DNA of 64,000 nucleotides from Burkholderia sp. OK233 (GCF_900230185.1 NZ_OCSR01000001.1:2790001-2854000); one strand, 5' to 3'; counted from the first letter of the stretch, positions 39,311-48,737 are shown. Numbers and translations: made by a program. The notes: generated by a model not told the origin, from the letters alone.

Positions 39311-40126
39311 TCAGGCGCCGCGTTCCATCGCGCGTTCGGCAGCAATGAGCGCAAGGCCCGACAGCACCAGCGAATCGTGGCGAGTATGCGGCACTTTTAG
39401 CGCGCTTGTCACTTCGTCCACGGCGCCGCCGCTTACCACCAGGCGCACCGGCACCTGCCATTCGTCCTGCAAGTCACGCCACATGCGCTCGATCAGACCG
39501 GCTTGCGCCAACGTGCATCCGGCCGACAACGAACGCGGCGTGTCCGTCGCGAAGAACGGGTCGCGGCGATCGCGATCAGACGGGGTGTCCGCATGGAGCA
39601 GGCCGCGCGCGGCGTGGGCGTCGAGCGTCGGCAGTTGCGCCGTGTGCTCGCCGAGCGAGCGCATCATCAAGGTCCAACCCGGCGCAATCAGGCCGCCGAC
39701 AAAGCAGCCGTCCGCACGCAGCGCTTCAAGCGTGGTCGCGGTGCCGAACGTCGCAATGAGCAGATTCTCGCCGGGAAACGCCGCGTGCGCTCCAATCAGA
39801 CCCGCCCAGCGATCGCTGCCGAGTGTATGCGGCGTCGTATAGCTATTGGTCACGCCGCATTGCTGCGAAGAGGCACGGATCGTCGTGCTCGGCAGTTGCG
39901 GCCAGTGAGCCTCGAGTAGCGCGGCAATCCGTGCCGCGACGCTTTCGCCCGCCACGTTGGATAACCATGCGCTGCCCGGCGTCGGCAACTTCGACCAGTC
40001 AGGCTGGTCAGCGCCACCGTGCGTGAGCGCGCCGGCCGCGATTTGCACACCATCCGGCTGCACCAGCGCCCACTTGACGCGACTATTGCCCGCGTCGATC
40101 AACAGATAAGGCGCGCCGCTCGTCAT
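39311..40126 (-). CDS. coaX: Type III pantothenate kinase CoaX
   Basis: 271-aa kinase for the first step of coenzyme A synthesis. It belongs to the ASKHA fold and is insensitive to CoA feedback. [15 protein letters not shown] is the phosphate-1 motif, [16 protein letters not shown] the pantothenate-binding region, and [14 protein letters not shown] the phosphate-2 motif. Its start overlaps the birA stop (ATGA at 40123-40126), so the two are translationally coupled. The birA-coaX pairing is common in proteobacteria and replaces coaA. Confidence 0.96.
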   Translation of the reverse strand: MTSGAPYLLIDAGNSRVKWALVQPDGVQIAAGALTHGGADQPDWSKLPTPGSAWLSNVAGESVAARIAALLEAHWPQLPSTTIRASSQQCGVTNSYTTPHTLGSDRWAGLIGAHAAFPGENLLIATFGTATTLEALRADGCFVGGLIAPGWTLMMRSLGEHTAQLPTLDAHAARGLLHADTPSDRDRRDPFFATDTPRSLSAGCTLAQAGLIERMWRDLQDEWQVPVRLVVSGGAVDEVTSALKVPHTRHDSLVLSGLALIAAERAMERGA

Positions 40127-41028
40127 GCCGTACCGTCGGCCAGACGCAGCGAGACATCACCGGTCGCGACGGTCAGACGCCCGGCCGCCGTGTTGAGCAG
40201 CAGTTGTCCGCGTTCGTCGACGCCTGCCGCCACGCCGCGCGCCAGCTCTTTACCTTGCTCCAGCAGCACGACTTCGCGGCCTGCGTAGGCGTGCACGGCG
40301 TTCCAGCGCGCCTGGAACGGCGCGAAGCCTTCAGCGCCGAAGCGCTGCAGTGCGGGTTCGAGCGCGTTCAGTTCCGCCGCCAGCGTATCGGTGAGGTTCG
40401 CATTCGGCAGTGCGCGTTGCAACGCGGTCGGCGTGGTGCCGCGCGCTTGCGCCGGCACGTCCGCGTTGAGCGCCCCAACCTTGGCGGCGAGCTCGGCCGC
40501 ACCCTTCACATTGGTGCCGATACCGATCACCACCGCGCTTGCGTAGTCGGTGCTCCATGCGGTTTCGATCAGGATGCCGGCCAGCTTGTCGCCTTCGAGC
40601 AGCACGTCGTTGGGCCACTTCAGCGCGATCTGTCCCGGGCCCGCGACCGGCAACGAGCGCAGCCCGTCGACCAGCGCCACGCCCACCGCGAGACTCAAGC
40701 CCGCCAGTCCTTCGAGCGGGCGCGGCAGCACGCATGCCACCGAAAACAGCAGCGCATTGCCTGGCTCCGCATACCATGGGCGGCCACGGCGGCCGCGGCC
40801 CGCGGTTTGCAGATACGCGACCCGCACGATCGGCCGCGGCAGCGCGCCGGCCTTGCGCGGCAATGCCTTGACGCGCGTCATCAGGTCGGCGTTGGTCGAG
40901 CCGGTTTCCTCGACGATTTCGATTGGCCAGTCGTGTGCATGCGGACCGAACAGCGCGACGGCGCGCTCGCGGTCGATACGCCAGTCGGAAGCCGCAGCGG
41001 CTTGGGGTGGGGTCTTGGAAGCGTTCAT
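40123..41028 (-). CDS. birA: Biotin--[acetyl-CoA-carboxylase] ligase BirA (no DNA-binding domain)
   Basis: 301-aa biotin protein ligase that makes biotinyl-AMP and biotinylates BCCP and related carriers. The catalytic motif is [20 protein letters not shown], with [12 protein letters not shown] upstream and [20 protein letters not shown] downstream. The C-terminal SH3-like domain is present. The N-terminal winged helix of E. coli BirA is missing: only ~35 residues precede the ligase core. So it cannot repress the bio operon at 800-5229 as in E. coli. A -10-like box lies 7 bases upstream of the start codon. Confidence 0.94.
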   Translation of the reverse strand: MNASKTPPQAAAASDWRIDRERAVALFGPHAHDWPIEIVEETGSTNADLMTRVKALPRKAGALPRPIVRVAYLQTAGRGRRGRPWYAEPGNALLFSVACVLPRPLEGLAGLSLAVGVALVDGLRSLPVAGPGQIALKWPNDVLLEGDKLAGILIETAWSTDYASAVVIGIGTNVKGAAELAAKVGALNADVPAQARGTTPTALQRALPNANLTDTLAAELNALEPALQRFGAEGFAPFQARWNAVHAYAGREVVLLEQGKELARGVAAGVDERGQLLLNTAAGRLTVATGDVSLRLADGTA

Positions 41029-41035
41029 GTCTCAT

Positions 41036-41100
41036 ATTGTAGCGACAGCGAACGCGACGAGTCCGCGAGCACGGTTCAAGCGCCGCGCCTTCGTTACAAT
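41036..41100. promoter_or_regulatory. Divergent promoters of birA and the MCE operon
   Basis: On the minus strand TACAAT (41036-41041) stands 7 bases before the birA ATG, so transcription may start at the A of the start codon. On the plus strand another TACAAT (41095-41100) overlaps the proposed ATG of the permease gene. No good -35 consensus is visible for either. Confidence 0.4.
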
Positions 41101-42268
41101 GACCCCTAATCCGATAACCAGATTGCAGCGATCCTTGAACTACGACACTCCGCCCGGCCTTGAAGTCGCGGCTGGCAGCCAAGGCAAGATCGTCCGGCTC
41201 TCGGGCCAGTGGACGGCGCTCGCGCTCGCACGCGACAAGGCCACCGGTCATGTGATCCCTTTGCTGCGCTCTCTGGTCGGCGCTGAAGGAATCCGCCAGT
41301 GGGACCTGTCGCGCATCGACCGGATGGACCACGTCGGCGGTCAGGCGTTGTGGCGCGTGTGGGGCCACAAGATGCCCCCGGACACCACGCTCACCGATAC
41401 GCAACGCGACATTTTCGAGCGCATCGCACTGCTCGACACGGCGCGCGAAAAGGTCGAGCCGGTGATCAAGTTCGATCCGTTCACCCGGCTGGGCCTCGCG
41501 ATCTTCTCGTTCTTCGAGCACCTGTACGGCGGATTCGGCATGCTTGGGCAGGTCGTGCTCGATATTCTCGCGATCGCGCGCAAACCGAAAATCACGCCAT
41601 GGACCGAGATCTCGGCGAATATCTATAACGCCGGCACCAAGGCGTTGCCGATCACCGCGCTGGTCGCGTTCCTGATCGGCATCGTGCTGAGCTATCTGTC
41701 GGCGCAGCAACTGCGGCTTTTTGGCGCGAATCAGTACATCGTCAATATTCTCGGGCTGTCGGTGATTCGCGAACTGGGGCCGGTGCTGTCGGCGATTCTG
41801 GTGGCGGGGCGCTCGGGCTCGGCGATTACCGCGCAGATCGGCGTGATGCGCGTCACCGAAGAACTCGACGCCATGCGTGTGATGGGCATCCCGCACGGCT
41901 TGCGGCTGATCCTGCCGCGCGTGGTCGCGCTCGGCGTGGCCATGCCGCTCCTCGTGATGTGGACTAACATCATCGCGTTGACGGGCGGCGCGCTCGCCGC
42001 GAAGATCGTCCTCGGCATCGACATGAGCTATTTCGCGCGCGCCTTGCCGAGCGTGGTGCCGGTTGCGAACTTGTGGATCGGCCTGGGCAAGGGCGTTGCG
42101 TTCGGCATGCTGATCGCGATCGTCGGCTGTCACTTCGGCTTCCGTATCAAGGCCAATTCGCAAAGCCTCGGCGAAGGCACGACGACCTCGGTGGTGACCT
42201 CGATCACCATCGTGATTCTCGCGGACGCGGTGTTCGCGATCCTCTTCCAGAACGTGGGGCTAGGATGA
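41099..42268 (+). CDS. MlaE-family ABC transporter permease (MCE lipid transport)
   Basis: 389-aa permease of the MlaE type, the membrane part of MCE systems that move phospholipids between membranes. The first ~130 residues form a STAS-like cytoplasmic domain (IRQWDLSRIDRMDHVGGQALW). This is longer than E. coli MlaE (260 aa) and typical of the fused subgroup. The permease part has the conserved ELGPVLSAILVAGRSGSAIT and EELDAMRVMGIP. I use the ATG at 41099; because a -10-like box overlaps it, the TTG at 41135 (giving MNYDTPPGLEV) is a real alternative. The stop overlaps the ATPase start. Confidence 0.92.
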   Translation: MTPNPITRLQRSLNYDTPPGLEVAAGSQGKIVRLSGQWTALALARDKATGHVIPLLRSLVGAEGIRQWDLSRIDRMDHVGGQALWRVWGHKMPPDTTLTDTQRDIFERIALLDTAREKVEPVIKFDPFTRLGLAIFSFFEHLYGGFGMLGQVVLDILAIARKPKITPWTEISANIYNAGTKALPITALVAFLIGIVLSYLSAQQLRLFGANQYIVNILGLSVIRELGPVLSAILVAGRSGSAITAQIGVMRVTEELDAMRVMGIPHGLRLILPRVVALGVAMPLLVMWTNIIALTGGALAAKIVLGIDMSYFARALPSVVPVANLWIGLGKGVAFGMLIAIVGCHFGFRIKANSQSLGEGTTTSVVTSITIVILADAVFAILFQNVGLG

Positions 42269-43143
42269 TCGCGCCACTCACGCAGGCCGTACGCGGCCAA
42301 CCGATGCCCGAGATTGCGGAGCCGGTGATCGAGGTGATCGACATCACCAAGCGCTACGGCCGCAACATCGTGCATCAGCATCTGAATTTCGACGTGCGGC
42401 GCGGCGAGATCGTCTCGATCGTCGGCGGGTCGGGCTCGGGCAAGACCACGCTGGTGCGGCAGATTCTCGGCCTGGAGCGGCCGTCGTCGGGAACCATCAA
42501 GCTGTTTGGTCAGGACATTGCCACCATTTCGTCTGAAGACGCGCTGCTCATGCGCAGCCGCTCCGGGATGCTGTTTCAGCGCGGCGCGTTGTTCTCGTCG
42601 CTCTCGGTGTTCGACAACGTCGCGCAGCCGTTGCGCGAACTCGGCAAGGTGCCCGAAGACCTGCTCCGCGACATCGTGATGCTCAAGCTCGAGATGGTCG
42701 GCCTGCCGTGCAAGCACGCGTCGAAGATGCCGTCCGCGCTTTCGGGCGGGATGATCAAGCGTGTGGGTATTGCGCGCGCCATCGCGCTCGAGCCCGAACT
42801 GCTGTTTCTCGACGAACCGACCGCCGGCCTCGATCCGCAGGCGTCGGATGAATTCGTCGAACTGATTTCCGCGCTGCATCGCGCGCTCGGTCTGACGGTG
42901 GTGATGGTCACGCACGATCTCGACACGATGATCGCGCTGTCCACCCGCGTCGCCGTGCTGGCGGATCGCAAGGTGCTGGTCGCCGCGCCGGTCGAAGAGG
43001 CGGCGGGCGTCGATCATCCTTTTATCCGGGAATATTTCCTCGGCCTGCGCGGGCGTCGCGCGCTGCAGGCGCTGCCGCCGGAACGCCGCGCGAAATTGCC
43101 GCGCGCGGCGCTCGAATCGGCATCGTCCGAATTGCCGCTGTGA
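42265..43143 (+). CDS. MlaF-family ABC transporter ATP-binding protein
   Basis: 292-aa ATPase that energises the adjacent MCE permease. Walker A is GGSGSGKTT (about residue 58), the Q-loop is near LFQRGALFSS, the signature is ALSGGMIKRVGIARA, and Walker B is LLFLDEPTAGLDP. LFQRGALFSSLSVFDNVA is typical of MlaF. The start codon overlaps the permease stop as ATGA, so the two are coupled. A C-terminal extension of about 30 residues (RRALQALPPERRAKLPR) is polar and may contact a partner. Confidence 0.93.
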   Translation: MIAPLTQAVRGQPMPEIAEPVIEVIDITKRYGRNIVHQHLNFDVRRGEIVSIVGGSGSGKTTLVRQILGLERPSSGTIKLFGQDIATISSEDALLMRSRSGMLFQRGALFSSLSVFDNVAQPLRELGKVPEDLLRDIVMLKLEMVGLPCKHASKMPSALSGGMIKRVGIARAIALEPELLFLDEPTAGLDPQASDEFVELISALHRALGLTVVMVTHDLDTMIALSTRVAVLADRKVLVAAPVEEAAGVDHPFIREYFLGLRGRRALQALPPERRAKLPRAALESASSELPL

Positions 43144-43159
43144 ACCAGGGAACCTGACA

Positions 43160-44134
43160 ATGGAAAACAAATCACATGCCTTCTGGGCAGGGCTCTTCAC
43201 AGTGGCCTTGCTGGCCGCAATCGCAGTGGCGGCTTTTTTGTTCAACGTCGACCGTTCCGTGCGGGTGCCGTACGATCTGATTGCGCGCACCAACGTCACG
43301 GGGCTCTATACCGACGCGGCGGTGCGCTATCGCGGGCTTGACGTCGGCAAGGTGCAGTCGATCAAATTCGATCGGGATCATCCGGGACAGATTCTGATCC
43401 GCATCCTCGTCGACACGCACGCGCCGATTACGCACTCCACGTTCGGCAGCCTCGGGTTCCAGGGCGTCACGGGTATCGCCTTCATCCAGCTGGATGACAG
43501 TGGGCGCGATCCGACGCCGCTCGCGTCGTCGGTGAAAGCCGTGGCGCAATTGCCGATGCGTCCGGGCTTGCTCGATCAGTTGCAGCAGCGCGGCGACGTC
43601 TTGCTGCGCAAACTCGAAAGAGTCACTGACGACGTCGACAATCTGTTGTCGCCGGAAATGGTTAGCCAGTTGCAGGGCACGGCAGCGAGCCTTCAGAAGG
43701 CCGCCGACGGCGTCGCTACGCTGACCCAGCAGATGGCGCCGGCAGCCGGCAAGCTGCCTGCCACGATCAACGCACTGGATCGCACGCTGGCGTCGACCAA
43801 TCAGTTGATCACCAGCCTGAACCGTCCGGACGGGCCGTTCGAGACCAACCTGAACAAGGTCGGGACGGCGGCGCAGCAAGCGGGCGACGCGCTGGTGTCG
43901 ATGGACAGTTCGATCCAGGAGTTGTCGGCGCGCGTCGGTTACGACACGCTGCCGCGCGTCAATTCGCTCGCTGAGGACGTGCGCTCCGCGGCCCGTTCCG
44001 TGGACCGCGCTGCCGACACGTTCAGCACCAATCCGCGCAGCGTGCTGTTCGGTGCGCCGAGCGCGGCGCCGGGCCCAGGCGAAGCCGGTTTTTCGTGGCC
44101 CGCCGCCCGCGCCGCCGCGCACGCTGCCCAATGA
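43160..44134 (+). CDS. MCE (MlaD-like) substrate-binding protein
   Basis: 324-aa inner-membrane-anchored MCE protein. One N-terminal transmembrane helix (AFWAGLFTVALLAAIAVAAFL) is followed by the MCE domain, residues 40-115, with VTGLYTDAAVRYRGLDVGKV and LGFQGVTGIAFIQL. A long helical C-terminal region (about residues 130-300) could form the tube of a needle- or Mla-like channel. It is much longer than E. coli MlaD (183 aa) and closer to the PqiB/YebT or LetB-like single-MCE type with a coiled coil. It follows the ATPase by 16 bases in the same operon. Confidence 0.92.
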   Translation: MENKSHAFWAGLFTVALLAAIAVAAFLFNVDRSVRVPYDLIARTNVTGLYTDAAVRYRGLDVGKVQSIKFDRDHPGQILIRILVDTHAPITHSTFGSLGFQGVTGIAFIQLDDSGRDPTPLASSVKAVAQLPMRPGLLDQLQQRGDVLLRKLERVTDDVDNLLSPEMVSQLQGTAASLQKAADGVATLTQQMAPAAGKLPATINALDRTLASTNQLITSLNRPDGPFETNLNKVGTAAQQAGDALVSMDSSIQELSARVGYDTLPRVNSLAEDVRSAARSVDRAADTFSTNPRSVLFGAPSAAPGPGEAGFSWPAARAAAHAAQ

Positions 44135-44168
44135 AATGATTTGCAGGTTTTGAAGAAGGAAGATTGTC

Positions 44169-44795
44169 ATGTCACGCTTGACCCACCGATTGTTGTCCTC
44201 AAGCGCCGCGCTTGGGATGCTGCTCGCGTTCGGCGTGCTGGCCGCAGGCTGCGCCGGCACCCCCGCGGCGATCTCGGACATCCGCTACGACCTCGGGCCG
44301 CCGAACCCGGCGGCCTCGGCCGGCACGCTGCCGGCCGTGAAGGTGCTCGATGTCACCGCGCCCGACAATCTCGAGTCCGACAAGCTGATTTACCGGCTCA
44401 GCTACGCCGACGCGCAGCAGACGGCGTCGTATGCGAATAGCCACTGGACCATGGCCCCGTCGCAACTGCTGACCCAGCGTCTGCGCGGCGCGCTCAGTTC
44501 GCGTGGCACCGTGCTGACCGGGGCCGACGGTGTGCACGCGGCGGTCCTGAAGGTCGATCTGAGCGAGTTCGAACAGGTCTTCGATAGCCGTTCGGAAAGC
44601 CACGCCGCGGTTACCGCGCGCGCCACGTTGACGCAAAACGGCAAGGTGATCGGTCAGCGCACCTTCCTCGCGCGCGCGCCGTCCAGTTCGGCGGACGCCG
44701 CCGGCGGCGCGCAGGCGCTCGCCGCGGCCAGCGACGACCTCGTCGCGCAGATCGGCGCATGGCTCGGCGTGCAGGCCCTGGTCGCCGCGCAATGA
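44169..44795 (+). CDS. ABC-type transport auxiliary lipoprotein (PqiC/DUF330-like)
   Basis: 208-aa lipoprotein. The signal peptide ends in a lipobox LAAGC (cysteine at about residue 28), so the protein is probably anchored in the outer membrane. The mature domain matches the ABC_trans_aux (DUF330) family, which partners PqiAB: YDLGPPNPA at the start, then YRLSYADAQQTASYANSHW and DLSEFEQVFDS. It probably receives lipid from, or docks, the MCE protein encoded 34 bases upstream. The operon lacks MlaA- and MlaC-like genes, so it resembles an Mla-Pqi hybrid. Confidence 0.9.
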   Translation: MSRLTHRLLSSSAALGMLLAFGVLAAGCAGTPAAISDIRYDLGPPNPAASAGTLPAVKVLDVTAPDNLESDKLIYRLSYADAQQTASYANSHWTMAPSQLLTQRLRGALSSRGTVLTGADGVHAAVLKVDLSEFEQVFDSRSESHAAVTARATLTQNGKVIGQRTFLARAPSSSADAAGGAQALAAASDDLVAQIGAWLGVQALVAAQ

Positions 44796-44826
44796 CCCGC
44801 ATGCAGCGCACGCAACGGAGCGCTGC

Positions 44827-45984
44827 ATGAGCGTTAAGCCCTGGCAGCGCCGTCCTTCGGCGCTCGCCCGGCAGGCGCTGGGGCTGTACACGGCGCTGAT
44901 CGTCTACGGTTCGTGGTATCCGTTTTCCGGCTGGCGTTCGCTCGGCCTCGCTCCGTTTGCCTATCTGTCCGATCCCATGCCGCAGTACCTGACGACGTTC
45001 GACGTCGTCACGAACGTGCTCGGCTACATGCCGTTCGGCGCGCTGGTGGTGCTCGCGGTGTATCCGCGCTGGCGCGGCACGCTGGCGGTCGCGTTGGCTT
45101 TCGTGCTCGGTGGGTTGCTGTCGGGTGTCATGGAAGCGGTGCAAACCTATCTGCCGACGCGCGTGGCCTCCAACCTCGACCTGGCCGCCAATGCGCTCGG
45201 CGCGCTGCTCGGAGCGGCGATCATGTCGCCGGCCACCGGTGCGTTGCTCGATCGCGGCTTGCTTCGGCGTGTGCGGCTGCTCTGGTTCGAGCGCGACACG
45301 GCGGCGCTCGCCTGTCTCGTCGCCTTGTGGCCGTTCGCAACCATGTACCCGGCGCCACGGCTTTTCGGTCTCGGCAACTGGCCACGCGAGCTGTGGCTGC
45401 GTTTCGATTCGACGACGCAAGATGCTTTGCTCGCGTGGACGCCGACGGCCTGGCACGTCGGCGCGTGGCCGGCGCTGGTGGCCGCCTGGCTGCCTGACGA
45501 CACCTGGGAAGCCGTCATCACCACGCTCAATCTGTTCGCCGCACTTGCCCTGGCTTCGCTGCCGGTGCGCCGCCATGCGCCGCTCGTGCGTCTGTTGATC
45601 GTGTTTATCGTCATAACCTTGTGCGTGAAGGCGGGCGCGACCTTTCTGCAATCGCAATCCGGTCTTGCGTTCGACTGGGCGACGCCCGGCGCGCTGGCGG
45701 GGCTCGTGTGCGGCACCGTTGCCGCACTGCTGGCGTTGTGCTTGCGGCGCAGGTCGCGGGCGGCGCTCGCGGCCTGCGCGCTGACGGTCGCGCTCGTGTT
45801 CGTCAATCTGCTGCCGGTCAATCCGTATTTCGATGCCGTACTGGCGGACTGGCGCCAGGGACGGTATCTGCACTTCAACGGTCTCGCGCACTGGATCGCG
45901 TGGATCTGGCCGTATGCGGCGCTGGTGTGGCTCGCCTATCTCGTCGAACAGGTGTGGCTCAAGCGGCGCGTGAAGCGCGCATGA
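44827..45984 (+). CDS. VanZ-like family membrane protein
   Basis: 385-aa polytopic membrane protein of the VanZ/RDD-type fold, with about 8 transmembrane helices. The first 120 residues hold the VanZ signature: FDVVTNVLGYMPFGALVVL and the short GLLSGVMEAVQTYLPTRVAS motif. The name comes from teicoplanin resistance, but most homologues have unknown, possibly lipid- or lipoglycan-related, functions. It lies 31 bases after the MCE lipoprotein gene, so probably belongs to that operon. Resistance should not be inferred from the name. Confidence 0.88.
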   Translation: MSVKPWQRRPSALARQALGLYTALIVYGSWYPFSGWRSLGLAPFAYLSDPMPQYLTTFDVVTNVLGYMPFGALVVLAVYPRWRGTLAVALAFVLGGLLSGVMEAVQTYLPTRVASNLDLAANALGALLGAAIMSPATGALLDRGLLRRVRLLWFERDTAALACLVALWPFATMYPAPRLFGLGNWPRELWLRFDSTTQDALLAWTPTAWHVGAWPALVAAWLPDDTWEAVITTLNLFAALALASLPVRRHAPLVRLLIVFIVITLCVKAGATFLQSQSGLAFDWATPGALAGLVCGTVAALLALCLRRRSRAALAACALTVALVFVNLLPVNPYFDAVLADWRQGRYLHFNGLAHWIAWIWPYAALVWLAYLVEQVWLKRRVKRA

Positions 45985-46199
45985 AGCAAGGCCGTCGCGT
46001 GCGTGCGGCCGAATGAGTCGCATCACGTTGCGCCAGGTTGCATTGGTTTGCATCAGGGCGCACGCCGCAACGTGCAGTGCCAACCCGGCCGGGCCGCGAG
46101 CGGCCGCCAGCCCCGCTCGCTATAATCTTCAGCACAACAGGCGCGCTGCGGCGCTTCCAGCGCCGTTCCCACTCTTACAGTCTCGCCCCTCCGGACATC

Positions 46200-46523
46200 A
46201 TGGACTCCTACTACAAGTACCACGTCTTCTTCTGTCTCAACCAGCGCGATCCCGGCGCGGAGCGCCCGAGCTGCGCGAATTGCAACGCGCAGGCGATGCA
46301 GGAACACGCGAAAAAGCGCGTGAAGCAACTCGGCCTTGCAGGCCCCGGCCAGGTGCGTATCAACAAAGCCGGCTGTCTCGAGCGTTGTGAACTCGGCCCG
46401 GCGCTCGTCGTGTATCCGGAAGGCGTCTGGTACACGTATGTCGACGAGAGCGACATCGATGAAATCGTCGATTCGCATCTTGTGAACGGCAAAATCGTCG
46501 AGCGTCTGAAAATCGATCAATAA
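46200..46523 (+). CDS. Thioredoxin-like [2Fe-2S] ferredoxin
   Basis: 107-aa thioredoxin-fold [2Fe-2S] ferredoxin of the NuoE/(2Fe-2S) type. The cluster cysteines are probably those in FFCLNQRD, RPSCANCNAQ and AGCLERCELGP, the last giving the CX3C of shethna-type and NuoE-like proteins. It has no signal peptide, so it is a cytoplasmic electron carrier. YKYHVFFCLNQRDPG starts the family. The start ATG is at 46200. The stop is 8 bases before the next gene (alpha/beta hydrolase), which suggests cotranscription. Confidence 0.88.
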   Translation: MDSYYKYHVFFCLNQRDPGAERPSCANCNAQAMQEHAKKRVKQLGLAGPGQVRINKAGCLERCELGPALVVYPEGVWYTYVDESDIDEIVDSHLVNGKIVERLKIDQ

Positions 46524-46531
46524 GCCTCGCC

Positions 46532-47176
46532 ATGAATGCACATACGAAGAAGTATCTGATCGACGGCCCAGTCGGCAAGATCGAGGTCGCGCTGGATCTG
46601 CCCGATGACATGCGTGAGAACGGCGCCGCACCGCGTGGCATCGCGCTGGTCGCGCATCCGCACCCGCTGTTCGCCGGCACGATGGACAACAAGGTCGCCC
46701 AGACGCTCGCGCGCACGCTCGTGCAGTTGAACTACGTGACGTACCGGTCGAATTTCCGGGGTGTCGGCGAAACGCAGGGCGAGCATGACGCCGGTATCGG
46801 CGAGCGCGACGATCTGCGCGCCGTGCTCGATCACATGCGCGCGCAAGCAGGACAGGGCGATCTGCCCCTCGTACTGGCGGGTTTTTCGTTCGGCACCTTC
46901 GTGCTGTCGCACGTGGCCGCGAAGCTGCGCGAAGAAGGTCAGGCGATCGAGCGAATCGTGTTCGTGGGCACCGCGGCGAGCCGGTGGGAAGTCGCGCCTG
47001 TACCGGAAAACACGCTCGTGATTCACGGCGAAATCGACGATACCGTTCCCATTCAGTCGGTTTTCGACTGGGCGCGGCCGCAGGAATTGCCGGTCGTCGT
47101 GATTCCGGGGGCAGAGCATTTTCTGCATCGCAAGCTGCACGTCCTGAAGCGGATCATCGTCGACGCGTGGCGCTAA
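46532..47176 (+). CDS. Alpha/beta-hydrolase (OsmC-independent, CPxF-type serine hydrolase)
   Basis: 214-aa small alpha/beta-hydrolase. The oxyanion motif is VAHPHPLFAGTMDN, the nucleophile is GFSFGTFV (serine at about residue 119), the acid is in GEIDDTVP, and the histidine in GAEHFLHRKL. It is of the YjfP-like or dienelactone-like class that typically hydrolyses small esters; the substrate is unknown. The gene follows the ferredoxin gene by 8 bases and is closed by a terminator at 47180-47208. Confidence 0.88.
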   Translation: MNAHTKKYLIDGPVGKIEVALDLPDDMRENGAAPRGIALVAHPHPLFAGTMDNKVAQTLARTLVQLNYVTYRSNFRGVGETQGEHDAGIGERDDLRAVLDHMRAQAGQGDLPLVLAGFSFGTFVLSHVAAKLREEGQAIERIVFVGTAASRWEVAPVPENTLVIHGEIDDTVPIQSVFDWARPQELPVVVIPGAEHFLHRKLHVLKRIIVDAWR

Positions 47177-47179
47177 GGG

Positions 47180-47208
47180 ACACACGCGGAGGGCGCCGCG
47201 TGTGTTTT
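47180..47208 (+). terminator. Intrinsic terminator after the hydrolase gene
   Basis: ACACACGCGG, AGGGCG loop, CCGCGTGTGT, then TTT. It begins 3 bases after the stop codon. Confidence 0.88.
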
Positions 47209-47507
47209 CCGGGGTACAGGTATGGGCAAACGCAAATTAATCGCCGCCGTTTGCTCAAAGATACCAGGATAGCACGCGTATAATGAGCGCTCTTTTTTGG
47301 GCGCAGCATCGCCCACCCGGCAGTTCGCGCGACGCGTAGCTTCATTGCGTGCGCAGCGGTGCCGGATGCGAGGCGTGCTGCGCGAACCGATCGCGTCGCC
47401 GGAAGTCCAATGGGCGCCGCGCCGTTTTTACGGCCTGACGCTCGCCGACCGGCTCCTCCAAACTGTGCGCCCTGCGCGCGATGTATTTTTCCGCACGAAT
47501 CGACCCT
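47209..47507. promoter_or_regulatory. Upstream region of the D,D-carboxypeptidase gene
   Basis: A perfect -10-type TATAAT lies at 47279-47284; the nearest -35-like TTGCTC (47251-47256) is 22 bases before it, longer than normal spacing. If used, the mRNA leader would be about 215 bases. No gene is supported in this stretch. Confidence 0.4.
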
Positions 47508-48737
47508 ATGCGTTTCTCCACCTCCGGCCGCACGTCATTCCCGTCAGTTTCTTCTTTCGTTCCCCCTACGCTTAGCCGTGCCGTGACTCTCGGCATCGTG
47601 CTGCCGGCAACGCTTGTTGCCAGCACGGCGTTCGCGCAGGTGCCGCCGCCCGCGGTGAACGCGCGCTCGTGGGTGCTCGTCGACGCCACCAGCAATCAGG
47701 TGCTCGCATCGGGCAATGCCGACGAACGCGCCGAGCCGGCCTCGCTGACCAAACTGATGACCGCGTACCTCGTCTTCGAAGCACTGCAGACGAAGAAGAT
47801 CGCGATGGACCAGACGATTGAGCCGAGCGAAGCGGTGCGCCGCGTGAAAACCGACGAATCGCGCATGTTCATCGAAGCGAACAAGCCGGTGACCGTGCAC
47901 GATCTGGTGTACGGCATGATCATCCAGTCCGGTAACGACGCGGCGATCGCGCTGGCCGAACTGGTGGGCGGCAGCGAAGCGCAGTTCGTCAACATGATGA
48001 ACACCGAAGCGCAGAAACTCGGCATGACGCACACGCATTTTGCTGACGTGAACGGTATGCCCGACCCGCAGCACTACACCACGGCGGGCGACCTCGCGAT
48101 TCTGTCGGCGCGTCTGATTCGTGACTTCCCCGACTACTACAACATCTTCTCGGTCAAGGAATTCACGTACAACAAGATCAAGCAGCCGAACCGCAACCGT
48201 CTGCTGTGGATCGATCCGACGGTGGACGGCCTGAAGACCGGTCACACGCAGGCCGCCGGCTACTGCCTGATCGCCAGCGCGAAGCGTTCGCTGCCGGGCA
48301 CGACCGACGGCTCGCGCCGGCTCGTCGCGGTGATGATGGGCGAGACCAAGGAACACGACCGCGTGCAGGACGCCCTGAAGATGCTGAACTACGGCTACAC
48401 CGCGTATGACACGGTGCGGCTGTACAAAGCGAACCAGGTGGTCGGCACGCCGCGCGTCTACAAGGGTGCGCAGGACACCGTGCAGATCGGTGTGAAGGGC
48501 GATCAGTACATCACCGTGCCGAAGGGCATGGGCGACAAGGTGAAGCCGCAGATCGAACAGATCGATCCGCTGATTGCACCGATCGCGAACGGTCAGCAGG
48601 TCGGCACGGCGAAGCTCGTGGCCGACGGCAAGGTGCTGGCGCAATTCCCGATCGTCGCGCTGCAGGCCGTGCCGCAAGCCGGCGTGGTCGGCCGCGTGTG
48701 GGATTCGCTGATGCTGATGTTCAACAAGAAGAAGTAA
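47508..48737 (+). CDS. dacC: D-alanyl-D-alanine carboxypeptidase (PBP5/6 type)
   Basis: 409-aa penicillin-binding protein that trims the terminal D-Ala from peptidoglycan stem peptides. The signal peptide ends at ASTAFA. The catalytic motifs are SLTK (about residue 84), SGN in QSGNDAAIAL, and KTG in LKTGHTQAAG. The C-terminal PBP5-type beta domain and a hydrophobic, lysine-ended helix (VWDSLMLMFNKKK) anchor it to the inner membrane. The start is ATG 47508; an in-frame ATG nine codons earlier is possible. dat and DUF493 follow directly, which is the usual order with lipB. Confidence 0.95.
   Translation: MRFSTSGRTSFPSVSSFVPPTLSRAVTLGIVLPATLVASTAFAQVPPPAVNARSWVLVDATSNQVLASGNADERAEPASLTKLMTAYLVFEALQTKKIAMDQTIEPSEAVRRVKTDESRMFIEANKPVTVHDLVYGMIIQSGNDAAIALAELVGGSEAQFVNMMNTEAQKLGMTHTHFADVNGMPDPQHYTTAGDLAILSARLIRDFPDYYNIFSVKEFTYNKIKQPNRNRLLWIDPTVDGLKTGHTQAAGYCLIASAKRSLPGTTDGSRRLVAVMMGETKEHDRVQDALKMLNYGYTAYDTVRLYKANQVVGTPRVYKGAQDTVQIGVKGDQYITVPKGMGDKVKPQIEQIDPLIAPIANGQQVGTAKLVADGKVLAQFPIVALQAVPQAGVVGRVWDSLMLMFNKKK

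Noticed and set aside
44827..45984. Glycopeptide resistance from the VanZ name
   Set aside because: No vanA/vanB-type genes are present, and VanZ-like proteins are common in Gram-negative bacteria with other roles.
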